This document shows positions 8,621 through 22,200 of a stretch of DNA of 64,000 bases, piece after piece. The notes under the pieces are model-generated. The model was not told the DNA's origin. It did no database searches and was given only the letters and a program-made list of their open reading frames with translations. The stretch comes from Gordonia humi. Lineage in GTDB: Bacteria > Actinomycetota > Actinomycetes > Mycobacteriales > Mycobacteriaceae. The DNA lies in the NCBI RefSeq assembly GCF_014197435.1, contig NZ_JACIFP010000001.1, positions 1,488,001 to 1,552,000 on the forward strand. Direction: 5' to 3'. The number at the start of each line of letters is the position of its first letter. The stretch's first letter is position 1. Position numbers and translations under genes: made by a program.

Positions 8621-9700
8621 ATGGCGCAAGAACCCAACACCCCCGCGGCCGACGGGCAGAAGCCGCCCGCACCGAAGAAGAGCAGGCGGTTCGCCGGTCG
8701 CCGGAGCGCGATCAGCATCGGATCGATCGGTCTGCTCGTGCTGATCATGGTGTCGGTCTCGTCCTTCTACCTGAAGGACCTGCCGCTGCTGGGCGCCGGA
8801 CCCAAGTACACCGCGGTGTTCAGCGAGGCCGCCGGGCTCAAATCCGGCAACGAGGTCCGCATCGCGGGCGTCAAAGTCGGAGAGGTCACGAAGGTCTCCC
8901 TCAACGGCGACAGAGTGGACGTCGACTTCCGCGCCGACAACGCGTGGATCGGCGACCAGACTCAGGCGTCCATCCAGATCAAGACCGTTCTGGGACAGAA
9001 GTACCTCGCCCTGAATCCTCGGGGGAGCGAGCTCGCCGATCCGGACGAGCCGATCACCGACACGGTGTCGCCGTACGACGTGATCGAGGCCTTCGGCGAC
9101 GCCGCCGACCAGATCCAGAACATCGACACCGACAACGTCGCCAAGTCGCTGCGCGCCCTGTCGAACGCGTTCTCGGGGACGGCGGGCGACATCGGACCGT
9201 CGCTCGACGGCATCTCGCGGCTGTCGAACACGATCGCCAGTCGCGACCAGGAGGTTCAGCGGCTGCTGAAGGCGACCAAGGACTCGTCGAAGATCCTCGC
9301 CGACCGCAATGAGGAGTTCACTCGGCTGATCGCCGGCGCGGGCACCCTCCTGCAGGAGCTCAACAAGCGACAGGACGACATCTCGGCGCTCCTGGCGAGC
9401 ACGACGACCCTGAGCAAGGCGCTCACCGGGATCGTCCGCGACAACGAGCAGCAGCTGGCTCCGGCCCTGCAGTCGCTCAAGGGAGTCACCGACCTGTTGA
9501 CCGACCAGAACAAGAACATCCGAGACACGATCACCTATATGGCGCCGTTCTACCGCCTGTACGCGAACGTGCTCGGCAACGGCCGCTGGTTCGAGGCGAA
9601 CGTCACGAACCTGCTTCCGCCCGCACTTCCGCAGCAGAACACGACGAGACCGCCCAACATGCAGAAGCAGCTGAACATCGGCGGAACGGAGGCCGGCTGA
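8621..9700 (+). CDS. mceC: MCE family protein MceC
   Basis: A 359-residue Mce subunit. It begins with a Pro/Lys-rich cytoplasmic tail of about 28 residues, then a transmembrane helix (about 30-50), the MCE domain with SGNEVRIAGVKVGEV, and a coiled helical domain. ATG 8621 is chosen over the upstream-open frame because it lies 2 nt after the mceB stop and gives the usual N-terminus. The stop overlaps mceD. Confidence 0.9.
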   Translation: MAQEPNTPAADGQKPPAPKKSRRFAGRRSAISIGSIGLLVLIMVSVSSFYLKDLPLLGAGPKYTAVFSEAAGLKSGNEVRIAGVKVGEVTKVSLNGDRVDVDFRADNAWIGDQTQASIQIKTVLGQKYLALNPRGSELADPDEPITDTVSPYDVIEAFGDAADQIQNIDTDNVAKSLRALSNAFSGTAGDIGPSLDGISRLSNTIASRDQEVQRLLKATKDSSKILADRNEEFTRLIAGAGTLLQELNKRQDDISALLASTTTLSKALTGIVRDNEQQLAPALQSLKGVTDLLTDQNKNIRDTITYMAPFYRLYANVLGNGRWFEANVTNLLPPALPQQNTTRPPNMQKQLNIGGTEAG

Positions 9701-10944
9701 TGTCCGAGGCTGACCAGAACACCGGCTTGTTCAACAAGCGGAACATCGTGTACGGGGCGCTCGGCCTCGTCCTGGTGCTGATCGTCGCCGCCGCCGGATG
9801 GTGGGGCTCCACGCTCATCGGCACCACCAAGGTCAAGGCCACGTTCACCAGCGCCGTCGGCATCTACAAGGGAAGCAACGTGACCGTGCTCGGCGTCGAC
9901 GTCGGCAAGGTCACCAAAGTGACTCCCCGCGGCGAGGTCGTCGACGTCGAGATGCGCGTCAACCGCGGCGTCGACCTGCCACAGGACGTCAAGGCCACGC
10001 AGATCATCCCGTCGATCGTCGCCGACCGATACGTCCAGCTGGCGCCCGCCTACTCGGGCGGACCGAAGGCGGGCAGCGAGGTCACGCTCAGCACCGACGA
10101 CACGTACGTTCCGGTCGAGATCGACTCGATCTACAAGAACCTGCAGAAACTGTCGAAATCGCTCGGTCCGGAAGGCGCCAACAAGCGCGGCGCCGTGACC
10201 GATCTGGTCGAGACCGCGGCGGACAACCTCGACGGCAACGGAGCCAGACTCGGCAAGGCGATCACGAATCTGTCGAAGGCCGCCACCACGCTGTCGGACG
10301 GACGCGGCGACCTCGCGTCGACCATCAAGAACCTGGACGTGTTCGTCGGAGCCCTCCGAGAGAACGACTCCCAGGTGCGCCAGTTCAACAAGCAGATGGC
10401 CTCGTTCAACACGTTCCTCGCCGGTGAGCGCGACCAGCTCGGGAAGGCTCTCGACTCGCTGTCGTACGCGCTGGGCGACGTCGCGACGTTCGTCGCCGAC
10501 AACAACGACCGCATCGGCGATGCGATCCGCGACCTGCAGCCGACCGGGCAGGCGTTGCTGGACAACAAGGATCACCTGCTGGAGATCTTCACCGTTCTGC
10601 CGGTCACGGTCTCGAACCTGATCAACGCTTACGACGCCGAGTCGGGAACCCTCGCGATGCGGGTGAACCTGCCCGATCTGCAGGACCCGTTGGCCGCCGG
10701 TTGCCGGTTCCTCGATCTGAAGAACCTGATGCCGGGCAACCCGCTCGCCATCGACTTCAGCAAGAAGATGGCACCGCTGATCGACAACTGCCGCAAGGTC
10801 GGCAAGCAGGTCACCGACGGTGTCCTCGAGCCGATGCTGCCGATCCTGCCGTTCGCCATCATGAGCGGCAAGAAGCTGCAGAAGGACCCGACCCCGGGCT
10901 CCAGCCCGGGCAACCCGGATCCGCGACTTCCCGGAGGCAAGTGA
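9700..10944 (+). CDS. mceD: MCE family protein MceD
   Basis: A 414-residue Mce subunit with one membrane helix (about residues 17-37), an MCE domain (GSNVTVLGVDVGKV), an extended helical region and a Gly/Pro-rich C-terminus. It overlaps the neighbouring genes at both ends by a single base, typical of this translationally coupled operon. Confidence 0.9.
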   Translation: MSEADQNTGLFNKRNIVYGALGLVLVLIVAAAGWWGSTLIGTTKVKATFTSAVGIYKGSNVTVLGVDVGKVTKVTPRGEVVDVEMRVNRGVDLPQDVKATQIIPSIVADRYVQLAPAYSGGPKAGSEVTLSTDDTYVPVEIDSIYKNLQKLSKSLGPEGANKRGAVTDLVETAADNLDGNGARLGKAITNLSKAATTLSDGRGDLASTIKNLDVFVGALRENDSQVRQFNKQMASFNTFLAGERDQLGKALDSLSYALGDVATFVADNNDRIGDAIRDLQPTGQALLDNKDHLLEIFTVLPVTVSNLINAYDAESGTLAMRVNLPDLQDPLAAGCRFLDLKNLMPGNPLAIDFSKKMAPLIDNCRKVGKQVTDGVLEPMLPILPFAIMSGKKLQKDPTPGSSPGNPDPRLPGGK

Positions 10945-12308
10945 TGAAGGTGACGCTCAGCAAGCGTGCCCGCGCAGCCGCGGTCGGCGCGGTGATGACG
11001 GCCGTCGTCGCTCTCTCGTCGGCGTGTTCGGGAATCCAGTCGATACCGCTTCCGGGCGGCGTCGACGTGGGCGATCACCCTCGCGAGTACAAGATCGAGT
11101 TCGCCGACATCCTCGACCTGGTGCCCCAGTCCATGGTCAAGATGGACGGCATCCCGGTCGGGCAGATCACCAAGGTGGAGGTGCCCGAGGACTCGTGGAA
11201 CGCGCTGGTCACGGTCAAGGTCCGCGACAGCGTCGACCTGTCCGATCAGGTGCACGCCTCGATTCAGCAGACCAACCTCCTCGGTGAGAAGTTCGTGTCG
11301 CTCAGTGAGCCGGACGATGTGACCGCGTCCACTCCGCGTCAGCCGGAGAGCCAGGTCATCAAGACCTCTCGGACGTCGACGACGACCGACATCGAGCAAC
11401 TCCTCGGTGCGCTGTCGATGCTGCTCAACGGCGGGGGCATCAATCAGCTCGAACCGATCATCACGGCGATCAACGAGTCGATCGGCAGCGATCCCAGCCG
11501 GTTCCGCTCGCTGTTGACGCAGACCGAGAAGCTGATCTCCGGGCTCAACGCACAGCGCGACGACATCATCCGTGCCATCGACGGCGTCGACCGGTTGTCC
11601 CAGCGCGCCAATGCGCAGACCGATCAGATCGAGCGGATCCTCGACGAACTGCCCGCCGGGGTCCAGGTCTTGGAGGAGCAGCGTCCGCAGTTCGTCGACC
11701 TGCTCACCAAACTCGACGACCTCGGCGACGTCGGCACCGACATCCTGGGCAAGGCCCACGACGAGATCATCACCGATCTGAAGGCGCTGCGCCCGATCCT
11801 GACCGAGCTGTCGAAGTCGGCTCAGGACGCGGTCACCGCGCTGCCGTTGATGCTCACGCATCCGTTCCCGGACGATCTGCTTCCCGCCGTGCAGGGCGAC
11901 TCGACCAACCTGTTCCTCACCCTGGACCTGCGGCTGCTCAACCAGCTGGAGGCCCTCGGCGTCGGACAGGGCACACCGAAGTACAGCCCGCCGAAGGTGA
12001 GCCCGCCGAAGGTGGATCCGGGCAACCCGTACATCAACGGGAACGGACCGCGGTGGGGTTGGCCGACGATCTCTCTGCTGCCTCCGCCGCTGAACTCCAA
12101 GCGTGGACCGAACACGCCGCCGTCCGGTGGCACCTATCCGATGAACCCGACGTCGTCGTCGGCCGAGAAGAAGAAGTCGGACTCGTCGAAGACGAAGAAG
12201 CCTGCGAGCACCACGAGCCGTAACCAGTACGCACCGCTGCCGTCCCAAGGCGACGGTTCGGGCTTCATGGACGGCACTCTCGCAATGCTGAAGGGCGGCC
12301 TGAAATGA
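10944..12308 (+). CDS. mceE: MCE family lipoprotein MceE (LprK/LprN-like)
   Basis: A 454-residue Mce subunit that is a lipoprotein in place of being helix-anchored: a signal peptide ends VVALSSAC with the lipidated Cys at residue 28, followed by GIQSIPLPGG, characteristic of MceE. The MCE domain (SMVKMDGIPVGQI) follows, then helices, then a Ser/Lys/Pro-rich tail of about 60 residues. The -3 lipobox residue is Ser, not the usual Leu. ATG 10944 overlaps the mceD stop; the longer upstream frame is rejected. Confidence 0.9.
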   Translation: MKVTLSKRARAAAVGAVMTAVVALSSACSGIQSIPLPGGVDVGDHPREYKIEFADILDLVPQSMVKMDGIPVGQITKVEVPEDSWNALVTVKVRDSVDLSDQVHASIQQTNLLGEKFVSLSEPDDVTASTPRQPESQVIKTSRTSTTTDIEQLLGALSMLLNGGGINQLEPIITAINESIGSDPSRFRSLLTQTEKLISGLNAQRDDIIRAIDGVDRLSQRANAQTDQIERILDELPAGVQVLEEQRPQFVDLLTKLDDLGDVGTDILGKAHDEIITDLKALRPILTELSKSAQDAVTALPLMLTHPFPDDLLPAVQGDSTNLFLTLDLRLLNQLEALGVGQGTPKYSPPKVSPPKVDPGNPYINGNGPRWGWPTISLLPPPLNSKRGPNTPPSGGTYPMNPTSSSAEKKKSDSSKTKKPASTTSRNQYAPLPSQGDGSGFMDGTLAMLKGGLK

Positions 12309-13546
12309 CGACGCGTCTGGTGAAGGTCCAGCTGATCGTCTTCGCAGTCATCGGTATCGCCGCGATCGTGATCGCCGGTGCGAAGTACGCGCGGTTGGAC
12401 AAGCTGACCGGACTGACCACCTACCGCGTCACCGTCGAAGCCGACGACGCGGGCGGCGTCTTCCCGAACGCCGAGGTCACCTATCGCGGTGTCCCGGTGG
12501 GGCTGGTCGGCGACATGGAGCTCACGACCGACGGCATGTTGATCCATCTCGACATGAACAAGGGCGCACCGAAGGTACCGGCCTCGGCGAAGGCCGTCGT
12601 CGCGAACCGCTCGGCGATCGGCGAGCAGTTCATCGATCTGCAGCCGCCGAACGACGACGGTCCGTACCTCCACGACGGCTCGGTGATCACGAACTACTCG
12701 CTGCCGCCGAAGCTGCAGGACGTCATCTCCGATGCGATCGACCTGACCAAGACGGTCCCCGTCGACGATCTGCACACCGTCGTCAGCGAACTCGGCAAGG
12801 CGTTCAACGGCCAGGGCGAGAACCTCACCAGGCTGATCGACTCGCTCGACAAACTGTCGAAGACCGGCGTGGACAATCTCGACGAGACGATCTCGCTGAT
12901 CAAGAACGCCGACGTCGTCCTGACGACTCAGGCCGAGCAGTCGGACGACATCCTGGCGTGGTCGGAGAACATCGACAAGGTCGCAGCGACCCTCGCCGGC
13001 CATGACCCGGCACTGGTCCGGATCCTCAAGGACGGCCCGCGGGCGTCGTCGGCACTGGAGCACTTCCTCGACACGAACGGCGACGACACGACCAAACTGG
13101 TCCACCAGCTCGGGCAGACCGTCCACGCGGTGGAACCCGCTTCCTTCGCGACGGGCGCCCTGTTCGCCATGCTGTCGGCGCTCGGCGCGGGCAGCCACTC
13201 TCCGGCGCCGGGCGACGGCCAGATCCACTTCGGCATCGTCCTCGAGACCGAGAACCCGCCCGGCTGCACCGTCGGCTACGAGAGCACGCAGAAGATCATC
13301 GACGAGATGAAGAAGCGCAACCCCGACTTCGACATCAACTACGACGACTTCCCGTTCAACACCGAAGCCAATTGCGACGTGGCGGTCGGCAACCCGACCT
13401 CGGTGCGCGGCGCCAACCGTGCCGCGCTGGCGAGCCCCGACTTCGTCCAGCCGTGGGACAACACCCCGAAGAAGGACCCCGACAAGCTGAACCTCAACCC
13501 GATCGCCACACAGATGGCCGGGCTGATGGGGGTCCGCGCCAAGTGA
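12305..13546 (+). CDS. mceF: MCE family protein MceF
   Basis: A 413-residue final Mce subunit with an N-terminal membrane helix (about residues 8-26), an MCE domain (NAEVTYRGVPVGLV) and a helical domain, ending in a Cys-containing globular tail (GCTVGYES, EANCDVAVG). The ATG overlaps the mceE stop. A 147-bp gap follows before the Mce-associated genes. Confidence 0.9.
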   Translation: MTTRLVKVQLIVFAVIGIAAIVIAGAKYARLDKLTGLTTYRVTVEADDAGGVFPNAEVTYRGVPVGLVGDMELTTDGMLIHLDMNKGAPKVPASAKAVVANRSAIGEQFIDLQPPNDDGPYLHDGSVITNYSLPPKLQDVISDAIDLTKTVPVDDLHTVVSELGKAFNGQGENLTRLIDSLDKLSKTGVDNLDETISLIKNADVVLTTQAEQSDDILAWSENIDKVAATLAGHDPALVRILKDGPRASSALEHFLDTNGDDTTKLVHQLGQTVHAVEPASFATGALFAMLSALGAGSHSPAPGDGQIHFGIVLETENPPGCTVGYESTQKIIDEMKKRNPDFDINYDDFPFNTEANCDVAVGNPTSVRGANRAALASPDFVQPWDNTPKKDPDKLNLNPIATQMAGLMGVRAK

Positions 13547-13679
13547 CTCGGCGACGGCCGGGCAGGTGCGTCAGGTGCGTGTGTGCCCGGTCTGCGGTCA
13601 GTGGAACGTGCGAGGTGAGTCGCCGTCCGGTGAACCACGCCGCACTTCATACACACAGCTCACCGTTATATTCGATAGG

Positions 13680-13685
13680 TACAGT
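13680..13685 (+). promoter_or_regulatory. putative leaderless -10 element of the first Mce-associated gene
   Basis: TACAGT followed by 8 nt and the ATG at 13694, with no Shine-Dalgarno. This suggests the two Mce-associated genes can be transcribed separately from the mce operon. Confidence 0.4.
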
Positions 13686-13693
13686 GGCGCTCG

Positions 13694-14542
13694 ATGAATT
13701 CTGATGACACCCGCGACCCGGACTCGTTCGACGAACCGGTGAGCGACGAGCCCGACGCGTTCGTGGAGGTCGAGAAGACCTCCGACGTCGAGAAGACCGC
13801 AGCGGAGGCGGACTCTGTCGAGGACGCCGACTCCGCGCCCTCGGACGAGGCGCCCGAAGGCGAGTCCGCCGACGAGAGCTCCGCATCGCAGACGGACGAG
13901 TCCGGAGACGCAGGCGAGCCGGGGGAGACCGAGAAGGCCGGGTCCGAGGCGATCGGCGACGGAGAGCACCGCCACTGGAGGGCGTCGATGGTTCTGGCCG
14001 TCGCGGTCGCCGCCCTGGTGGGCGCCGTGGTGTGCCTGGGCTACTTCGGTTACACGGGAATCCGCGCGTACACCGTCGATGCGGACCGGGAGCAGGCCCG
14101 TGCGGCGTCTGTCGACGCCGCCGAGCAGGCCGTCATCAACACGTTCACCGTCGACGGCAAGAGCGTCGAGGAATGGCAGCGTCGGATGCGCTCGTCACTG
14201 ACGGGCGATGCCCTCAAGCAGGCGATCGACGAGACGAGTTCGGGTACGGTGCAGCAGATCCAGGCCGCCAAGGCCCAGGGACTGACGATCACCACGAAGG
14301 TGGTCCGGAGCGCGGCGACCGAACTCGACGGTGATCACGCGACGGTCCTCGTGATGACTCTGGCGACGAGCTCGGCGGCGCCCGACAAACCCCAGCCGCA
14401 GTCGAACCTTCTGTCGATGGACAAGGTCGACGGCTCATGGAAGGCGTCGAAGATCGTGCCGCTCACTCCGATCGAGTACTACGAGGACTCGACCGGCGCT
14501 CAACAGGAACAGTCCGGCGACCAGCAGGGAGGCGGCAACTGA
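13694..14542 (+). CDS. Mce-associated membrane protein (Mas1-like)
   Basis: A 282-residue protein with a very acidic, disordered N-terminal region (about residues 1-92), one transmembrane helix (about 97-120) and a C-terminal globular domain of the Mce-associated type (ADREQARAASVDAAEQAVINTF, then VDGSWKASKIVPL). Proteins of this family sit at the ends of mce operons and stabilise the transporter. Its stop overlaps the next start. A leaderless promoter is likely. Confidence 0.8.
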   Translation: MNSDDTRDPDSFDEPVSDEPDAFVEVEKTSDVEKTAAEADSVEDADSAPSDEAPEGESADESSASQTDESGDAGEPGETEKAGSEAIGDGEHRHWRASMVLAVAVAALVGAVVCLGYFGYTGIRAYTVDADREQARAASVDAAEQAVINTFTVDGKSVEEWQRRMRSSLTGDALKQAIDETSSGTVQQIQAAKAQGLTITTKVVRSAATELDGDHATVLVMTLATSSAAPDKPQPQSNLLSMDKVDGSWKASKIVPLTPIEYYEDSTGAQQEQSGDQQGGGN

Positions 14543-15330
14543 TGGCCGAACGTCCGAACAAGCGGCGTACCCCGAAGGTCGCCGGACGATCGACCTCGCG
14601 CGTCGAGATCTCCCGTCAGGCTCAGGACCGCAGAGAGTCGACGGCCGACGCCGCGGTCGACACGACGGTCGTCCCGGAGTCGACCGACACGCCGGAGACG
14701 CCGCGGCGCGGCGTCGGGCTGCGGAAGCCGACCGGCGAGTCCGGCGTGGAGCGCAAGCGTCGCGCCGCCGAACAGGAGCGCAGTGACGCGGCCGCCGAGC
14801 GCGAGCGGGCCGACGTCGAACCGGGTGCGCACGATACCGGGGGCACTTACCGGATGGCCGCGATCGTCGGCGCCGTCGCCGTGCTGCTCGGCGTGGTCGC
14901 CACGGTCCTCGCCGTCCATCCCGGTGCGTCCACGTCGGCGAACAAGGCGTTCGTCGACAAGGGGGAGAGCGAGAAGGTGCTTGCGCAGGCGCGCGACTCG
15001 CTCTGCGCACCGTTCCAGTTCAAGTACGGTGAGCTCGACAAATGGCTCGGCAACGTGGAGAGCAAGCTGACCGGGCAGGCGCGCCGCGAGTTCCTCGCCA
15101 ACGTCGACTCGTCGCGGTCGCTCGTCGAACAGACGAAGGCGTCGCAGGACTGCCGCGTGGACGCCGTCGGCCTGCTCGACCTGTCCCACGACCGGGCCGA
15201 GGTCCTGACCAACCTGGTGGTCTCGACGACGCGGGAGGGGTCGATCGCGGCCTCCGACATGCCCCAACTGCGGGTCGTGATGACGCGCGAGGACGGTGTC
15301 TGGCGGCCGAGCGAGATCCTCGAGCCCTGA
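14542..15330 (+). CDS. Mce-associated membrane protein (second)
   Basis: A 262-residue protein with a charged cytoplasmic region (about residues 1-102, Arg/Glu-rich), one transmembrane helix (about 104-126) and an extracytoplasmic domain with two Cys (LCAPFQFKYGEL, QDCRVDAVGLLD) that could form a disulfide. It ends DGVWRPSEILEP, matching the Mas pattern. ATG 14542 overlaps the stop of the preceding gene; an upstream in-frame opening at 14437 lies inside that gene and is rejected. Confidence 0.8.
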   Translation: MAERPNKRRTPKVAGRSTSRVEISRQAQDRRESTADAAVDTTVVPESTDTPETPRRGVGLRKPTGESGVERKRRAAEQERSDAAAERERADVEPGAHDTGGTYRMAAIVGAVAVLLGVVATVLAVHPGASTSANKAFVDKGESEKVLAQARDSLCAPFQFKYGELDKWLGNVESKLTGQARREFLANVDSSRSLVEQTKASQDCRVDAVGLLDLSHDRAEVLTNLVVSTTREGSIAASDMPQLRVVMTREDGVWRPSEILEP

Positions 15331-15479
15331 CCGTCGGAGCGGCGGGTGGGACCGGTCTCGTAGCGAAATTCTCTGCTCGATCCGCGCGTTCTCTTGACGA
15401 ACAGGCGTCTCGGGGGCCACTCTTGTCAGCAACCGATTCGCTCAGGTGGCAGCCCGACGAACTTCGGTTCTACTCGGGG

Positions 15480-15510
15480 TTGACATAACCCCGCTGTCTT
15501 CTGATACAGT
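15480..15510 (+). promoter_or_regulatory. rpoB promoter candidate
   Basis: A perfect -35 TTGACA (15480-15485) is followed by TACAGT (15505-15510, spacer 19) or the overlapping GATACA (15503-15508, spacer 17). This is the strongest consensus promoter in the window and would give a leader of about 150 nt before rpoB. No other gene is seen in 15331-15671. Confidence 0.7.
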
Positions 15511-15671
15511 TGGACGTTGCGCTGGCTGCCTCCTGTTCGCTGTTAGATTTCCTTCCGGTCACCTCGGTGTCCGCCGTGGAATCGCCGCCTCAGGTGACAC
15601 GCCTCGCAGCGGCCCCACGGCCAACGGCTATATGCCATGCACCGAGAAACTTCGTGTTGGAAGGACGCATC

Positions 15672-19172
<3,501 letters not shown>

Positions 19173-19184
19173 TGGCATGGGGAG

Positions 19185-19221
19185 CTCCGTCGGAGCGGAC
19201 CTGCGGTTCGCTCCGACGGAG
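19185..19221 (+). repeat. perfect 13-bp hairpin between rpoB and rpoC
   Basis: CTCCGTCGGAGCG (19185-19197) and CGCTCCGACGGAG (19209-19221) are exact reverse complements with an 11-nt loop, beginning 12 nt after the rpoB stop. No U-tract follows. It may be an attenuator, pause or RNA-processing site. A possible -10 TAGACT lies at 19242-19247. Confidence 0.75.
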
Positions 19222-19292
19222 TCGCCCCCGACGACACGACTTAGACTTCGACGCCTTTAGAGCTGCTCAGCTTTTCCAGGAAGGGCAATAGA

Positions 19293-22200
19293 TTGCTCGA
19301 CGTAAACTTTTTCGACGAACTGAAGATCGGCCTGGCCACCTCCGACGACATCCACACGTGGTCGTACGGTGAGGTCAAGAAGCCGGAGACCATCAACTAC
19401 CGCACCCTGAAGCCGGAGAAGGACGGGCTCTTCTGCGAGAAGATCTTCGGACCGACCCGCGACTGGGAGTGCTACTGCGGCAAGTACAAGCGCGTGCGCT
19501 TCAAGGGCATCATCTGCGAACGCTGCGGCGTCGAGGTGACCAAGGCCAAGGTGCGCCGTGAGCGCATGGGCCACATCGAGCTGGCCGCACCGGTCACGCA
19601 CATCTGGTACTTCAAGGGTGTCCCGAGCCGTCTGGGTTACCTGCTCGACCTGGCTCCGAAGGATCTCGAGAAGATCATCTACTTCGCCGCCTATGTGATC
19701 ACGTCGGTCGACGACGAACTGCGCCACGCCGAGCTCTCGACCCGCGAGGCCGAGATCGGTGTCGAGCGCAAGGCGATCATGGACGACCTCGAGGCCGCCC
19801 TGGCCGAGCGCCAGACCAAGCTCGAGGCCGACCTGGCCGAGCTGGAGGCAGAGGGCGCCAAGGCCGACGCACGCCGCAAGGTGCGCGACGCCGGTGAGCG
19901 CGAACTCAAGCGCATGCGCGATCACGCGAACCGCGAGGTCGAGGCTCTCGACGAGATCTGGGACAAGTTCACCAAGCTCGCTCCGGGCGAGCTCATCGTC
20001 GACGAGCGCCTGTACCGCGAGCTCGAGGACCGCTTCGGCGAGTACTTCCAGGGTTCGATGGGTGCCGAGGCCATCAAGAAGCTCCTCGAGACCTTCGACA
20101 TCGACGCCGAGGCCGAGTCGCTGCGCGAGACGATCCGCTCGGGCAAGGGCCAGAAGAAGCTGCGTGCGCTCAAGCGACTGAAGGTCGTCGCAGCCTTCCA
20201 GCGCTCGGGCAACGAGCCCAAGGGCATGGTTCTGGAGGCCGTTCCGGTGATCCCGCCGGAGCTGCGCCCGATGGTTCAGCTCGACGGCGGCCGCTTCGCC
20301 ACGAGCGACCTGAACGATCTGTACCGTCGCGTGATCAACCGCAACAACCGTCTCAAGAGGCTGATCGATCTGGGCGCACCCGAGATCATCGTCAACAACG
20401 AGAAGCGGATGCTGCAGGAGTCGGTCGACGCCCTGTTCGACAACGGCCGTCGCGGCCGTCCGGTCACCGGACCGGGCAACCGCCCGCTCAAGTCGCTGTC
20501 CGATCTGCTCAAGGGCAAGCAGGGACGTTTCCGTCAGAACCTCCTCGGCAAGCGCGTCGACTACTCGGGCCGCTCGGTCATCGTCGTCGGTCCTCAGCTC
20601 AAGCTGCACCAGTGCGGTCTGCCGAAGCTGATGGCTCTCGAGCTGTTCAAGCCGTTCGTGATGAAGCGCCTGGTGGATCTGAACCAGGCGCAGAACATCA
20701 AGTCGGCCAAGCGCATGGTGGAGCGTCAGCGCCCCGCCGTGTGGGACGTCCTCGAAGAGGTCATCGCCGAGCACCCGGTGCTGCTGAACCGTGCACCGAC
20801 GCTGCACCGTCTGGGCATCCAGGCGTTCGAGCCGCAGCTCGTCGAGGGCAAGGCCATCCAGCTGCACCCGCTCGTCTGTGAAGCGTTCAACGCCGACTTC
20901 GACGGTGACCAGATGGCCGTGCACCTCCCGCTGTCCTCGGAGGCGCAGGCCGAGGCCCGCATCCTGATGCTGTCCTCGAACAACATCCTGTCGCCCGCGT
21001 CGGGTCGCCCGCTGGCCATGCCCCGTCTGGACATGGTGACCGGTCTGTACTACCTGACCACCCAGAAGCCGGGTGAGAAGGGCGAGTACACCCCCGCGTC
21101 CGCCGACGACGTCGAGCGCGGCGTCTACTCGACCCCGGCCGAGGCGCAGATGGCCGTCGACCTGGGCGAGTTGACCATCCAGGCGTCGATCAAGGTGCGT
21201 CTGACCGATCAGCGTCCGCCGGCGGACGTCGAGGCCGAGCAGTTCCCCGACGGCTGGCGCCGCGGTATGGCATGGGAGACCATGACCACGCTGGGGCGTG
21301 TGCTGTTCAACGAACTGCTGCCGCGGGACTACCCGTTCATCGACGAGCAGATGCCGAAGAAGCGTCAGGCCGTGATCATCAACGATCTCGCCGAGCGCTA
21401 CCCGATGATCGTCGTCGCGCAGACCGTCGACAAGATGAAGGACGTCGGCTTCTACTGGGCCACCCGTTCGGGTGTCACCGTGTCGATGTCGGACGTTCTG
21501 GTGCCGCCGGCCAAGGTCGAGATCCTCGAGCGTTACGAGGAGCGTGCCGACGGCCTGGAGCGCAAGTACCAGCGCGGTGGTCTGACCCCGGACGAGCGTC
21601 GCGACGCTCTGGTGGAGATTTGGAAGCAGGCCACCGAAGAGGTCGGTCAGGCTCTGGAGGACTACTACCCGGACGACAACCCGATCACGATGATCCCGAA
21701 GTCGGGCGCCACCGGCAACATGACGCAGGTTCGCAACCTGTCGGGTATGAAGGGCCTGGTGACGAACCCGAAGGGCGAGTTCATCCCGCGTCCGATCAAG
21801 TCCTCGTTCCGCGAGGGCCTGACCGTCGCCGAGTACTTCATCAACACGCACGGTGCTCGTAAGGGTCTGGCCGACACGGCTCTGCGCACCGCCGACTCGG
21901 GGTACCTGACCCGTCGTCTGGTGGACGTGAGCCAGGACGTCATCGTCCGCGAGGACGACTGCGGCACCGAGCGCGGCATCCTCGTTCCGCTCGCCGAGAA
22001 GGCCGCCGACGGCTCGCTGATCCGCGATCCGCACGTGGAGACCGCGGCGTACGCTCGTACGCTCGCCGTCGACGCGCTCGACGCGGCGGGCAACGTCGTC
22101 GTCGAGAAGGGCCACGACCTGGGCGACCCGGCGATCGAGGCGCTCCTCGCCGCGGGTGTCACCGAGGTCAAGGTCCGGTCGGTCCTGACCTGCGCCACCG

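Noticed and set aside
10701..10943. Upstream extension of mceE
   Set aside because: It lies inside mceD in another frame; the lipoprotein signal begins at ATG 10944.
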